In this document: piece after piece, positions 25,241 to 33,546 of the stretch
How the letters are laid out: every line of letters starts with the position of its first letter
How positions within the stretch are numbered: position 1 is the stretch's first letter
Assembly: GCA_026982705.1 (NCBI GenBank)
Contig: JALSGP010000039.1
Location: 1 to 64,000 of the forward strand
Reading direction: 5' to 3'
DNA length: 64,000 nt
Source: Alphaproteobacteria bacterium
Lineage (GTDB): Bacteria; Pseudomonadota; Alphaproteobacteria; Geminicoccales; Geminicoccaceae
The notes under the pieces: generated by a model
What the model saw: only the letters and a program-made list of their open reading frames with translations
Told to the model about the DNA's origin: nothing
Database searches by the model: none
Program-made: the position numbers and the translations under genes

Positions 25241-26902
25241 CTACAGCGTCTTCGCCCGTTCGCGCAGAACGAACTTCTGGATCTTGCCGGTGGAGGTCTT
25301 CGGCAGCGGGCCGAAGACGAAATGGCGCGGTACCTTGTAGCGGGCGATCTGCGTGCGCAGGAATTCCTGCAGTTCCTCCGCCGTCACCTTCGCGCCCTCC
25401 CGGAGGGTGACGAAGGCACAGGGCGTCTCGCCCCATCGGGGATCGGGCTTGGCCACCACCGCCGCCTCCAGCACCGCCGGATGGCGGTAGAGGGCCGCCT
25501 CCACCTCGATGCTGGAGATGTTCTCGCCGCCGGAAATGATGATGTCCTTGGCCCGGTCCTTGATCTCCACATAGCCGTCCGGGTGCATCACCGCGAGATC
25601 GCCGGTGTGGAACCAGCCGCCGGCGAAGGCCTTGTCGGTGGCGGCCGGGTTCTCGAGATAGCCCTTCATGACGATGTGGCCGCGCATCATGATCTCGCCC
25701 AGCGTCTCGCCGTCGCGGGGCACCGGCCGCATGGTCTCCGGATCCATCACCTCGAGCCCCTCCAGCACCGGATAGCGCACCCCCTGCCGGGCCAGCTTCG
25801 CGGCCCGCTCGGGAAGCGGGAGCGCGTCCCACTCCGGCTGATGGGCGCAGACGGTGGCCGGACCGTAGACCTCGGTGAGGCCGTAGACATGGGTGATGCG
25901 GAAGCCCAGCGCCTCCATCTTCTCGATGATGGCCGGCGGCGGGGCGGAGGCCGCCGTCATCATGTGCACCGTCCGTTCCAGCGGCCGCCGCACCGATTCG
26001 GGCGCGTTGCAGATGGTGTTCATGACGATGGGCGCACCGCAGAGATGGGTGACGCCGTGTTCGGCCAGCGCGTTCCAGATGGCGGCGTCCTGCACCTTGC
26101 GCAGGCACACGTGGGTGCCCGCCTGCAGCGTCACCGTCCAGGGGAAGCACCAGCCGTTGCAGTGGAACATCGGCAACGTCCACAGATAGACCGGAAAGTG
26201 CGGCATCTGCCACACCAGCACGTTGCCGACGGCGTTGAGCCAGGCGCCGCGGTGATGGTAGACCACGCCCTTGGGATCGCCGGTGGTGCCGGAGGTGTAG
26301 TTGAGGGAGATGGCCTGCCACTCGTCGGCGGGGAGGGCGGGGACGTGGTCGGGATCGCCCTCGGCCAGCAGCTCCTCGTAGGTGAGCGCGCCCAGCCGCT
26401 CGTGGGGGCCGGCGAACCCTTCCTCGTCGACGATGTCCACCACCAGGATGTCCCGCTCCAGCCGCGCCAGCGCCTCGCGGATCACCGGCGCGAATTCGGT
26501 GTCGGTGATCAGCACCCGGGCGCGGCCGTGGCCGAGGATGAAGGCGATGGTGCCGGGATCGAGGCGGACGTTGAGGGCGTTGAGGACGGCGCCGGCCATG
26601 GGCACGCCGAAATGGGCCTCCAGCGCCGCCGGGACGTTGGGGGCCATCACCGCCACCGTGTCGCCCGGGCGGATTCCCCGTTTCTCCAGCGCCGACGCCA
26701 GCCGCCGGCAGCGTTCCCGCAGCTCGGCGTAGGTGTAGCGGAGACGGCCGTGGATCACGGCGGTGCGACGGGGATGGACGTCGGCGCTGCGCTCGAGGAA
26801 GGTGAGCGGGGTCAACGCCGCCCAGTTGGCGTCGTTCCGGTCGAGATGGCGCTCGTAGGGGCAGTCCTCGGGATGGGCGACGACACGCGGTCGCACGGAC
26901 AC
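25241..26902 (-). CDS. AMP-dependent acyl-CoA synthetase/ligase
   Basis: This 553-residue enzyme activates a carboxylic acid as its acyl-adenylate and transfers it to CoA. The ANL superfamily motifs are in order: the P-loop YTSGTTGDPKGVVYHHRG at about residue 190, YGLTEVYGPATV at about 345, GWFHTGDLAV, the hinge region IKDRAKDIIISGGENIS, and the catalytic lysine in TSTGKIQKF near the C-terminus. The sequence resembles the medium-chain/plant-type acyl-activating clade, but the acid substrate cannot be read. GTG 26902 is used with GGGGAGGAC upstream. It ends 12 bases from the convergent HTH regulator. Confidence 0.9.
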   Translation of the reverse strand: MSVRPRVVAHPEDCPYERHLDRNDANWAALTPLTFLERSADVHPRRTAVIHGRLRYTYAELRERCRRLASALEKRGIRPGDTVAVMAPNVPAALEAHFGVPMAGAVLNALNVRLDPGTIAFILGHGRARVLITDTEFAPVIREALARLERDILVVDIVDEEGFAGPHERLGALTYEELLAEGDPDHVPALPADEWQAISLNYTSGTTGDPKGVVYHHRGAWLNAVGNVLVWQMPHFPVYLWTLPMFHCNGWCFPWTVTLQAGTHVCLRKVQDAAIWNALAEHGVTHLCGAPIVMNTICNAPESVRRPLERTVHMMTAASAPPPAIIEKMEALGFRITHVYGLTEVYGPATVCAHQPEWDALPLPERAAKLARQGVRYPVLEGLEVMDPETMRPVPRDGETLGEIMMRGHIVMKGYLENPAATDKAFAGGWFHTGDLAVMHPDGYVEIKDRAKDIIISGGENISSIEVEAALYRHPAVLEAAVVAKPDPRWGETPCAFVTLREGAKVTAEELQEFLRTQIARYKVPRHFVFGPLPKTSTGKIQKFVLRERAKTL

Positions 26903-27305
26903 GGCCCTGTCCTCCCCGCTGGCGCGAACGGCGATCCTGCGGCGGTGCTAGGGAGATCCCCCGCCGCCGTCAAGGCGGTGGCCGCCGCCGTCTTGCCCGC
27001 CCGGAGCGCCCCCGCTAGTCTGCGCGACCGGCCGCGGGCGGAAGGCGGGCGATGCCGGAGATCCGGGGACGGTTCGCATCCATCGACGTCCGGAAGGTGA
27101 CGGGAAGGGTGGCGGAGCCCGGCCTGCCCCATCGCCGCGGCGATGTCGGGAATCCCTCCCTCGTGGGCCACGTTCCCCCGGACCGCATCCGTCGGTGCGA
27201 TCGCAGCCCGACGATCCCGCGCCCCGATCCGCCGCGGCTCGGGGGCCGGTGCCCCCGTCCGGTCGAGCGGCCGGCCTTCGGCACTCCCGTGATGCCGCCG
27301 CCGTC
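26903..27305. other. Intergenic region without a recognisable gene
   Basis: About 400 bases separate the divergent acyl-CoA synthetase and potassium channel genes. Several open frames exist on both strands but all are arginine/proline/glycine-rich and lack family resemblance or good ribosome sites. A 7-base hairpin (27240-27257) lies in the channel leader. Promoters for both genes should be here, although I see no convincing pair of boxes. Confidence 0.6.
27240..27257. repeat. GC hairpin in the leader of the potassium channel gene
   Basis: CGGGGGC-CGGT-GCCCCCG forms a perfect 7-base stem with a 4-base loop, 49 bases before the channel start codon. No T run follows, so it is not a typical terminator. 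It could act in the mRNA leader or be chance in GC-rich DNA. Confidence 0.3.
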
Positions 27306-28121
27306 GTGAGCGCCACACGCGCCCGGACGGGCAGGGGCACGCGCCGGAGCGCCCTCGCGCGGCTGCGCCGCGAGCTCCACGCCCTCTATTTCGGTGACGA
27401 CCGGCGGGCGGTCCGCTTCCACATCCTGCTCCTCGCCCTCGACCTCCTCGCCCTCGCCTTCTTCCTCCTGGCCACCTTCGTCGAGCCCACGCCGGCGCTG
27501 GCCCGCGCCGAACTCGTCCTCGGCCTCGTGCTGGCGGTGGAGTTCGCCGCCCGCACCCTCGCCGAGCGGCGCATGCGGCGCTATCTCGCGAGCTGGCAGG
27601 CGCTGGCCGATCTGCTGGTGATCGCCACCCTGCTGGTGCCCGCCTTCGCCGGCCAGTTCGCCTTCCTGCGGGTGCTGCGGGCGGTGCGCATCCTCCACTC
27701 GCGGCTGGTGCTGCGCCGCCTCGAGCGTTTCGTGCCGGCGCTCGCCACCCGCCGCCACGCCGTCCGCGCCGCCCTCGATCTCGTGGTCTTCGTCTTCGTC
27801 ACCAGCGCCGTCGTCTACGTGCAGCAGAAGCCGGTCAACCCGGCCATCCGCGACTATCTGGACGCCCTCTACTTCACCGTCACCGCCCTCACCACCACCG
27901 GCTTCGGCGACATCGTGCCGGTGGGCACCACCGGCCGGGTGCTGGCGGTGGTGGTGATGATCGTGGGCATCTCCCTCTTCATCCGTCTGGCCCAGCGGCT
28001 CGTGCGGCCGCCCAAGGTGGAATATCCGTGTCCGCGCTGCGGCCTGCGCCTCCACGATCCCGACGCCGTCCACTGCAAGCATTGCGGGACGGTGCTGCGC
28101 ATTCCCACCGAGGGTGCCTGA
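27306..28121 (+). CDS. Potassium channel (ion transport protein) with C-terminal zinc ribbon
   Basis: A 271-residue inner membrane protein of the voltage-gated-like K+ channel family. Hydrophobic helices run from about residue 35 to 220, with an arginine-bearing fourth helix (VLRAVRILHSRLVLRR). The pore loop carries the selectivity filter TTTGFGD at about residue 195, followed by the last pore helix. Residues about 240-262 then form a CPRCG/CKHCG zinc ribbon (CPRCGLRLHDPDAVHCKHCG), unusual for this family. GTG 27306 is the likely start, placing a short basic cytoplasmic N-terminus before helix one. Gating ligand and voltage dependence cannot be read from sequence. Confidence 0.85.
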   Translation: MSATRARTGRGTRRSALARLRRELHALYFGDDRRAVRFHILLLALDLLALAFFLLATFVEPTPALARAELVLGLVLAVEFAARTLAERRMRRYLASWQALADLLVIATLLVPAFAGQFAFLRVLRAVRILHSRLVLRRLERFVPALATRRHAVRAALDLVVFVFVTSAVVYVQQKPVNPAIRDYLDALYFTVTALTTTGFGDIVPVGTTGRVLAVVVMIVGISLFIRLAQRLVRPPKVEYPCPRCGLRLHDPDAVHCKHCGTVLRIPTEGA

Positions 28122-28238
28122 GCCGCGTCGCATCGGGCGCAAGTCCGGGATTTTCGAGACGATCGTCCGGCAGGCGGCCTTGATCGCGCCGGGCGCCGTG
28201 GGACATGGTCGCCTCCGGAGCGGACGCGCGACGTGCCC

Positions 28239-30026
28239 ATGGCCCCCATCCAGGACCTCGAGCTCGGCCTCGTCGGCAACTGCACCGTCAGCGCCCTCGT
28301 CGATTCCCGGGCGCGGGTGGTGTGGTGGTGTCTCCCCCGCTTCGACGGGGATCCGGTCTTCCATCATCTGCTGGACGGCGAGGGGGAGGACGGGCTGTTC
28401 GCCGTCGAGCTCCTGGACGGGGTGACGAGCGAGCAGCGCTATCTCGACAACACCGCCGTGCTGGAGACGGTGCTGCGCGATTCCCGCGGCGGCGCCGTCC
28501 GCGTGATCGACTTCGCGCCGCGCTTCGAGATGTACGGGCGCATGTTCCGTCCCACCATGCTGGTGCGGCAGGTGGAGCCGCTGAGCGAGGCGCCCCGCAT
28601 CCGCATCCGCCTGCGCCCGCGCTTCGACTGGGGACGGCTCGCCCCCCAGATCACCCGCGGCAGCAACCACGTCCGCTACGTGGGTCCGGCGCTCTCCCTG
28701 CGCCTCACCACCGACGCGCCCGTCACCTATCTGCTGGACGAGACCCCCTTCCATCTGGAGCGGCCGCTCGCCTTCGTGCTGGGGCCGGACGAGAGCCTCA
28801 CCCAGGGCGTGCGGGAGACGGCGCGGGACTTCCGGGAGCGGACGGTGGACTACTGGCGGCGCCTCTCCCGCCGCCTCCACATCCCCTTCGACTGGCAGGA
28901 GGCGGTGATCCGCTCGGCCATCACCCTCAAGCTCTGCAGCTTCGAGGAGACGGGCGCCATCGTCGCCGCCCACACCACCTCCATTCCCGAGATCCCCGGC
29001 ACCGAGCGCAACTGGGACTACCGCTACTGCTGGCTGCGGGACGCCTTCTTCGTGGTGCGGGCCCTCAACCGTCTCGGTTACGTGGAGACCATGGAGGACT
29101 ACATCGACTATCTGGTCAACGTGGTCTCCCGCAGCCCCGACGGTCATCTCCAGCCGGTCTACGGCATCGGCCTCGAGACCCGGCTCGAGGAGCGGGTGGT
29201 GGCGCATCTCTCCGGCTATCGGGGCAACCGGCCGGTGCGGGTGGGCAACGACGCCTGGACCCACGACCAGCACGACGGCTACGGCTCGGTGATCCTGGCG
29301 GTGATCCAGGCCTTCTTCGACCGCCGGCTGGAGCGGCCGGCCGGACCCCGCCACTTCCACCTGCTGGAGCGGCTCGGCGAGAAGGCCTGGGAGCTGCACG
29401 CGGTGCCGGATGCGGGCCTCTGGGAGTACCGCACCCGCCGGCGGATCCACACCCATTCCAGCCTCATGTGCTGGGCCGCCTGCGACCGCCTCGCCCGCAT
29501 CGCCGCCCACCTCGGCCTCGACGCTCGGGCCCGTCACTGGCGGGAGCGGGCCGATCACATCCGGCGGGTGATCGAGGCACGCGCCTGGAACCCGCGACGG
29601 CAGGCCTTCGTCGCCGCCTTCGACGGCGAGGAGCTGGACGCCAGCCTGCTGTTGATGCACCGGATCGGTTTCCTCGCCGCCGACGATCCCCGCTTCCGCG
29701 CGACGGTGGCGGCCATCGGCCGCGAGCTGGCCGACGGCCCCTTCGTCCACCGCTACGCGGGCGAGGACGATTTCGGCCGGCCGGTCAACGCCTTCCTCGT
29801 CTGCGCGTTTTGGTATATCGATGCCCTCGCCGCCTGCGGACGACGCGAGGAGGCGCGCGAGCGCTTCGAGGCCCTGCTCGCCCGCCGCAATCGGCTGGGG
29901 CTGCTGGCCGAACACGTCGATCCGGTCACCGGCGAGCTCTGGGGCAACTTCCCCCAGACCTACTCCCACGTGGGCCTCGTGGACTGTGCCACCCGTCTGA
30001 GCCGCAAGTGGGGCGAGATGCTCTGA
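28239..30026 (+). CDS. Glycoside hydrolase family 15 protein (trehalase/glucoamylase-like)
   Basis: The 595-residue protein has the N-terminal beta-sandwich (LVGNCTVSALVDSRARVVWWCLPRFDG) and the (alpha/alpha)6 barrel of GH15. RNWDYRYCWLRDAFF holds the first substrate-binding motif, GLWEYRTRRR and HSSLMCWAACDR come later, and ETYSHVGLV-like sequence (QTYSHVGLVDCATRLS) near the end supplies the general-base region. It sits directly upstream of otsA (23 bases to the proposed start), a frequent arrangement in proteobacteria, which suggests trehalose or a related glucoside as substrate. No secretion signal is present. ATG 28239 is preferred; GTG 28233 is in frame. Confidence 0.88.
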   Translation: MAPIQDLELGLVGNCTVSALVDSRARVVWWCLPRFDGDPVFHHLLDGEGEDGLFAVELLDGVTSEQRYLDNTAVLETVLRDSRGGAVRVIDFAPRFEMYGRMFRPTMLVRQVEPLSEAPRIRIRLRPRFDWGRLAPQITRGSNHVRYVGPALSLRLTTDAPVTYLLDETPFHLERPLAFVLGPDESLTQGVRETARDFRERTVDYWRRLSRRLHIPFDWQEAVIRSAITLKLCSFEETGAIVAAHTTSIPEIPGTERNWDYRYCWLRDAFFVVRALNRLGYVETMEDYIDYLVNVVSRSPDGHLQPVYGIGLETRLEERVVAHLSGYRGNRPVRVGNDAWTHDQHDGYGSVILAVIQAFFDRRLERPAGPRHFHLLERLGEKAWELHAVPDAGLWEYRTRRRIHTHSSLMCWAACDRLARIAAHLGLDARARHWRERADHIRRVIEARAWNPRRQAFVAAFDGEELDASLLLMHRIGFLAADDPRFRATVAAIGRELADGPFVHRYAGEDDFGRPVNAFLVCAFWYIDALAACGRREEARERFEALLARRNRLGLLAEHVDPVTGELWGNFPQTYSHVGLVDCATRLSRKWGEML

Positions 30027-30048
30027 CGGGGCCGAACGGGAGGGGGCC

Positions 30049-31437
30049 ATTCGTCTCGTCGTCGTCTCCAACCGGGTGAGTCCGGTCACGGTACGTCAGG
30101 CCCACGCCGCCGGCGGACTGGCGGTGGGCGTGCTGTCGGCGCTGCGCCACACCGGCGGTCTCTGGTTCGGCTGGAGCGGCGAGCTGGCCGAGGTGCCGCC
30201 GGCCGAGCCGCGCATCTTCCGCACCGGCCGCATCACCTACGCCCTCACCGATCTCACCCGTGGCGAGTTCGAGGCCTTCTACGGCGGCTTCGCCAACCGG
30301 GTGCTGTGGCCGCTGTTCCACTACCGCATCGACCTCGCCACCTACGAACACGAGTGGTTCCGCGTCTATCTCGAGGTCAACCACCGCCTCGCCACCCAGC
30401 TTCGTCCGCTCCTGGACGACGACGACGTGGTGTGGGTGCACGACTACCACCTCATCCCCTTCGCGGCGGAACTGCGGCGCCTCGGCGTGCGGGCGCGGAT
30501 GGGCTTCTTCCTCCACATCCCCTTCCCGGCGAGCGAGGTGTACGTCACCATGCCCTGGCACCGTCAGCTCGCCGCCGCCCTCTGCGAATACGACGTGGTG
30601 GGCTTCCAGACGGACGCCGACCTGCGCCAGTTCACCGACTACGTGATCCACGAGCTGGGCGGTCAGGTGGGCCCCGACGGGCGGGTGCGGGCCTGCGGGC
30701 GCGAGTTCCTCGCCCTCAGCGATCCCATCGGCATCGAGGTGGACGACGTGCGGGCCATGGCCGTCTCCGGCGAGGCCATGCGCTATGCCCATCGCGTCGC
30801 CACCACCCTCACCGGCCGCCATCTGGTGTTGGGGGTGGACCGCCTCGACTACACCAAGGGCATCCCCGAGCGCCTGCGCGCCTTCGAGCTGCTGCTGCGC
30901 GAGTATCCGGACCACCGGCGGCGGGTGACCTTCATGCAGATCTCCGCCCCCTCGCGCGAGACGGTGCCGGAATACGTGGAGCTGCGCCGGGAGGTGGAGC
31001 TGCTCTCCGGCCACATCAACGGCGTCTACGGCGAGGCCGACTGGGTGCCGCTGCGCCACATCAACCGTGCCTACAGCCGGCGGGCGCTGATGGGGTTCTG
31101 CCGGCTCGCCCGCTGTGCCCTCGTGACGCCTCTGCGCGACGGCATGAACCTGGTGGCCCTCGAATACGTGGCCGCCCAGGACCCGGAGGATCCCGGCGTG
31201 CTGGTGCTCTCCCGCTTCGCCGGCTGCGCCCGTTACATGCGCGGCATCCTCCAGGTCAATCCCTACGACGTCCGTCAGGTGGCCGAGGCCCTCCATCGCG
31301 CCCTCACCCTCAATCTCGCCGAGCGGCGGCGCATGTGGGAGCAGGCCATGGAGACGGTGCAGCACTACGACATCCACCGCTGGCGCCGCACCTTCCTCGA
31401 GGCCCTGGCCGGATCGGCCCTGGGCGGGGACGGCTGA
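30049..31437 (+). CDS. otsA: Alpha,alpha-trehalose-phosphate synthase, probably started at AUU
   Basis: OtsA makes trehalose 6-phosphate from UDP-glucose and glucose 6-phosphate. With the start proposed here the protein has 462 residues, beginning RLVVVSNRV, the conserved N-terminal strand with the phosphate-binding Arg, and AAGGLAVGV. Other GT20 motifs are VWVHDYHLIPFAAELRR, LGVDRLDYTKGIPERL and TPLRDGMNLVALEYVAAQ. No ATG, GTG or TTG lies in frame before these conserved residues. ATT at 30049 stands 5 bases after GGGAGGGGG and gives the expected N-terminus. The first GTG, at 30076, would remove the SNR motif. otsB is not in the window. Confidence 0.92.
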   Translation: MRLVVVSNRVSPVTVRQAHAAGGLAVGVLSALRHTGGLWFGWSGELAEVPPAEPRIFRTGRITYALTDLTRGEFEAFYGGFANRVLWPLFHYRIDLATYEHEWFRVYLEVNHRLATQLRPLLDDDDVVWVHDYHLIPFAAELRRLGVRARMGFFLHIPFPASEVYVTMPWHRQLAAALCEYDVVGFQTDADLRQFTDYVIHELGGQVGPDGRVRACGREFLALSDPIGIEVDDVRAMAVSGEAMRYAHRVATTLTGRHLVLGVDRLDYTKGIPERLRAFELLLREYPDHRRRVTFMQISAPSRETVPEYVELRREVELLSGHINGVYGEADWVPLRHINRAYSRRALMGFCRLARCALVTPLRDGMNLVALEYVAAQDPEDPGVLVLSRFAGCARYMRGILQVNPYDVRQVAEALHRALTLNLAERRRMWEQAMETVQHYDIHRWRRTFLEALAGSALGGDG

Positions 31438-31466
31438 GCCGGCGCCGGCCCGCCGCGGAGGCCGTC

Positions 31467-32969
31467 ATGGATGCCCTCGCCGCCTTCCTCGCCGACTGCG
31501 CGGGCTTCCTGGACGAAGCCGGACTCGTCACCGATCCCGCCGATCGCCGCCGCTTCGAGGTGGACGTCTGGCGGCAGGACGAGGGGCGGGCGGCGGCGGT
31601 GGTGCGCCCGCGCGACGTGGCGGAGGTGCGTCGGGTGGTGGCGGCCGCCTTCCGCCACCGCGTGCCGCTGGTGCCCCAGGGCGGCAACACCGGCCTCGCC
31701 GGCGGCGGCCTGCCCGACGGTTCGGGCCGCATGGTGGTGCTGTCGCTGGAGCGGCTGCGCCGCATCCGCCATCTCGACCCGGCCGGCGAGTATCTGGTGG
31801 CGGAGGCGGGCTGCGTGCTGGCCGAAGTGCAGGAGGCGGCCGCCCGCATGGACCGCACCTTCCCCCTCGACCTCGGCGCCGCCGGCAGTTGCCGCATCGG
31901 CGGCAACGTCGCCACCAACGCCGGCGGCATCCACGCGCTCCGCTACGGCACCATGCGCCGGCTGGTGCTGGGGGTGGAGGTGGTGCTGGCCGACGGCAGC
32001 CTGCTGGACCGTCTGCACACCCTCGACAAGGACAACCGCGGCTATGCCCTGGAACAGCTCTTCGTGGGCAGCGAGGGCACCCTCGGGGTGGTGACGGCGG
32101 CGAGTCTGCGCCTGGTGCCGCGGCCGCGTCACCGGCTCACCGCCTGGCTGGCGGTGCCCGAGGCGGCGGCGGTGGTGGAGGTGTTCCGCCGCACCCGCGA
32201 CCGTTTCGGCGAGCTGCTGGTGGCCTGTGAGCTGCTGTCGGAGGCCGCCGTCGATCTCGTGGTGGGCCGGCTCGGCGCGCGCCGGCCGGTGGCGGCACCC
32301 TGTCCCTGGCACCTGCTGCTGGAGCTGGCCTGGGGCTTCGACCTTCCCCTCGAGGACGCCTTCACGGCCCATCTCGCGGAGCTGATGGAAGGTGGGCCGG
32401 TGGCGGACGGCACCCTCGCCCTCGACGAGGGGAAGCGGCGGGCGCTCTGGGCGATCCGCGAACGGGTGAGCGAGGCGGCGGCCCGCGCCGGTCGGGTGGT
32501 GCGCAGCGATCTCGCCGTGCCCACCGCCCGCGTGCCGGAACTGCTGGCCGAGGCGGAGGCCCTCGTCGCCCGCCTCCTGCCCGAGGCGCGCCCCATCCCC
32601 TTCGGCCATCTCGGCGACGGCAACATCCACCTCAATGTCCTGGTGCCGCCGGAGCGGCTGGCCGAGGGCCACGCGAAGCTGCGGGAGCCCCTCGCCGATC
32701 TGGCGGTGCGGCTGGGTGGGACCTTCAGCGCCGAGCACGGCATCGGCCGCCACAAGCGGGCGCTGCTCGCCCGCCACGCCCGTCCCGGCGAGCTGGCGGT
32801 GATGGCGGCCCTCGCGGCGCTGTTCGATCCGCGGGGGATCCTGAACCCGGGCGTGCTGCTCCCCGACGGCCTCACCCCCTGGCGGGCGGGGGAGCACGGG
32901 CCGGAGGGTCTCAGCGCTCGGGCGGGGCCGTCGCCCGCCAGCGGCGGCGGGGACGGCGGCCGGCGCTGA
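31467..32969 (+). CDS. FAD-binding D-2-hydroxyacid dehydrogenase (GlcD/D2HGDH-like)
   Basis: A 500-residue flavoenzyme that oxidises a D-2-hydroxy acid such as D-2-hydroxyglutarate, D-lactate or glycolate. The PCMH-type FAD domain shows VVRPRDVAEVRRVV, VPQGGNTGLAGGG, SCRIGGNVATNAGG and VGSEGTLGVVTAASLRL. The C-terminal FAD-oxidase domain has FGHLGDGNIHLNV with the metal/substrate histidines, and FSAEHGIGRHK. Relatives with this spacing are often 2-hydroxyglutarate dehydrogenases, but the acid is not determined. ATG 31467 lies 29 bases after otsA. The last 30 residues are low-complexity and overlap the convergent MT-A70 gene by 59 bases. Confidence 0.9.
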   Translation: MDALAAFLADCAGFLDEAGLVTDPADRRRFEVDVWRQDEGRAAAVVRPRDVAEVRRVVAAAFRHRVPLVPQGGNTGLAGGGLPDGSGRMVVLSLERLRRIRHLDPAGEYLVAEAGCVLAEVQEAAARMDRTFPLDLGAAGSCRIGGNVATNAGGIHALRYGTMRRLVLGVEVVLADGSLLDRLHTLDKDNRGYALEQLFVGSEGTLGVVTAASLRLVPRPRHRLTAWLAVPEAAAVVEVFRRTRDRFGELLVACELLSEAAVDLVVGRLGARRPVAAPCPWHLLLELAWGFDLPLEDAFTAHLAELMEGGPVADGTLALDEGKRRALWAIRERVSEAAARAGRVVRSDLAVPTARVPELLAEAEALVARLLPEARPIPFGHLGDGNIHLNVLVPPERLAEGHAKLREPLADLAVRLGGTFSAEHGIGRHKRALLARHARPGELAVMAALAALFDPRGILNPGVLLPDGLTPWRAGEHGPEGLSARAGPSPASGGGDGGRR

Positions 32970-33546
32970 AGAGGTCGGTCTCGGTCCCCCAGACGTCCCA
33001 GCCGGGGCGGGCGCCGCGGGCGAACAGCTCCAGATAGGGCCCGTCCAGCAGCCGCTCGATGCGCGCGTAGACCTCGTCCGGCTTGCGCGAGTGCTCGCGT
33101 CTGGGCGCCACCACCAGCTTCGCCACGTCGCCGGCCCGCCGCCCGGGGCGGCCGCGGGTGGCCAGCAGGCAGGGTTCGGGATTGGCTCGGGTCCAGAAGC
33201 CGAGGCCGGTCGCGAAGTCGGCCGGGGCGATCCGGCCCGGATCGCGCCCCGGATGCAGTTTCACCCAGTAGAAGCCCACCGTCTTGTAGGTGAAGCCCCA
33301 CGCCCGGATCACCTCGAAGGCCCGCTCCAGCATGGGATCGGTGGTCCACAGCAGCAGCACCGCATCGGGCGCCGCCCATTCCGCCACCGGGATGCGGCAG
33401 ATCTCCTCCACCGACAGGCAGTCGTACCAGGCTTCCGGACTGCGCCCCTTGCCGCGTGCCGACCATGTCGTGAAGCGCCACGGCGGGTCGGCGTAGATCA
33501 CGCGATAGCGGCCGGCGCGGGGCGGCGGTGGCGGGAAGATGCTCAC
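32911..33546 (-). CDS. MT-A70 family adenine-specific methyltransferase
   Basis: A 211-residue S-adenosylmethionine-dependent methyltransferase of the MT-A70 family, which methylates N6 of adenine in DNA or RNA. The catalytic DPPW motif is at residues 20-23 (VIYADPPWRF). LLLWTTDPMLERAFEVIRAWG and the later NPEPCLLATRGRP with RREHSRKPDEVYARIE are typical of the family. No restriction endonuclease gene is adjacent. GTG 33546 overlaps the holA stop (GTGA), so it is the last gene of the DUF3576-leuS-lptE-holA run. The tail overlaps the FAD enzyme gene. Such genes are often phage- or plasmid-borne, but nothing else here looks mobile. Confidence 0.85.
   Translation of the reverse strand: MSIFPPPPPRAGRYRVIYADPPWRFTTWSARGKGRSPEAWYDCLSVEEICRIPVAEWAAPDAVLLLWTTDPMLERAFEVIRAWGFTYKTVGFYWVKLHPGRDPGRIAPADFATGLGFWTRANPEPCLLATRGRPGRRAGDVAKLVVAPRREHSRKPDEVYARIERLLDGPYLELFARGARPGWDVWGTETDLFSAGRRPRRRWRATAPPER

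Noticed and set aside
27052-27309. A possible 85-residue protein before the potassium channel
   Set aside because: No ribosome site, biased composition and no recognisable features; more likely leader DNA.
27015-30089. A 1024-codon minus-strand frame
   Set aside because: It lies opposite the potassium channel and GH15 genes and shows only low-complexity sequence.
30076-31437. GTG 30076 as the otsA start
   Set aside because: It removes the VVVSNR strand that all OtsA proteins need, and no ribosome site precedes it; ATT 30049 fits better.
32911-33546. MT-A70 gene as part of a restriction-modification or phage element
   Set aside because: No endonuclease, integrase, att site or composition change is visible nearby; it is embedded in a core operon.
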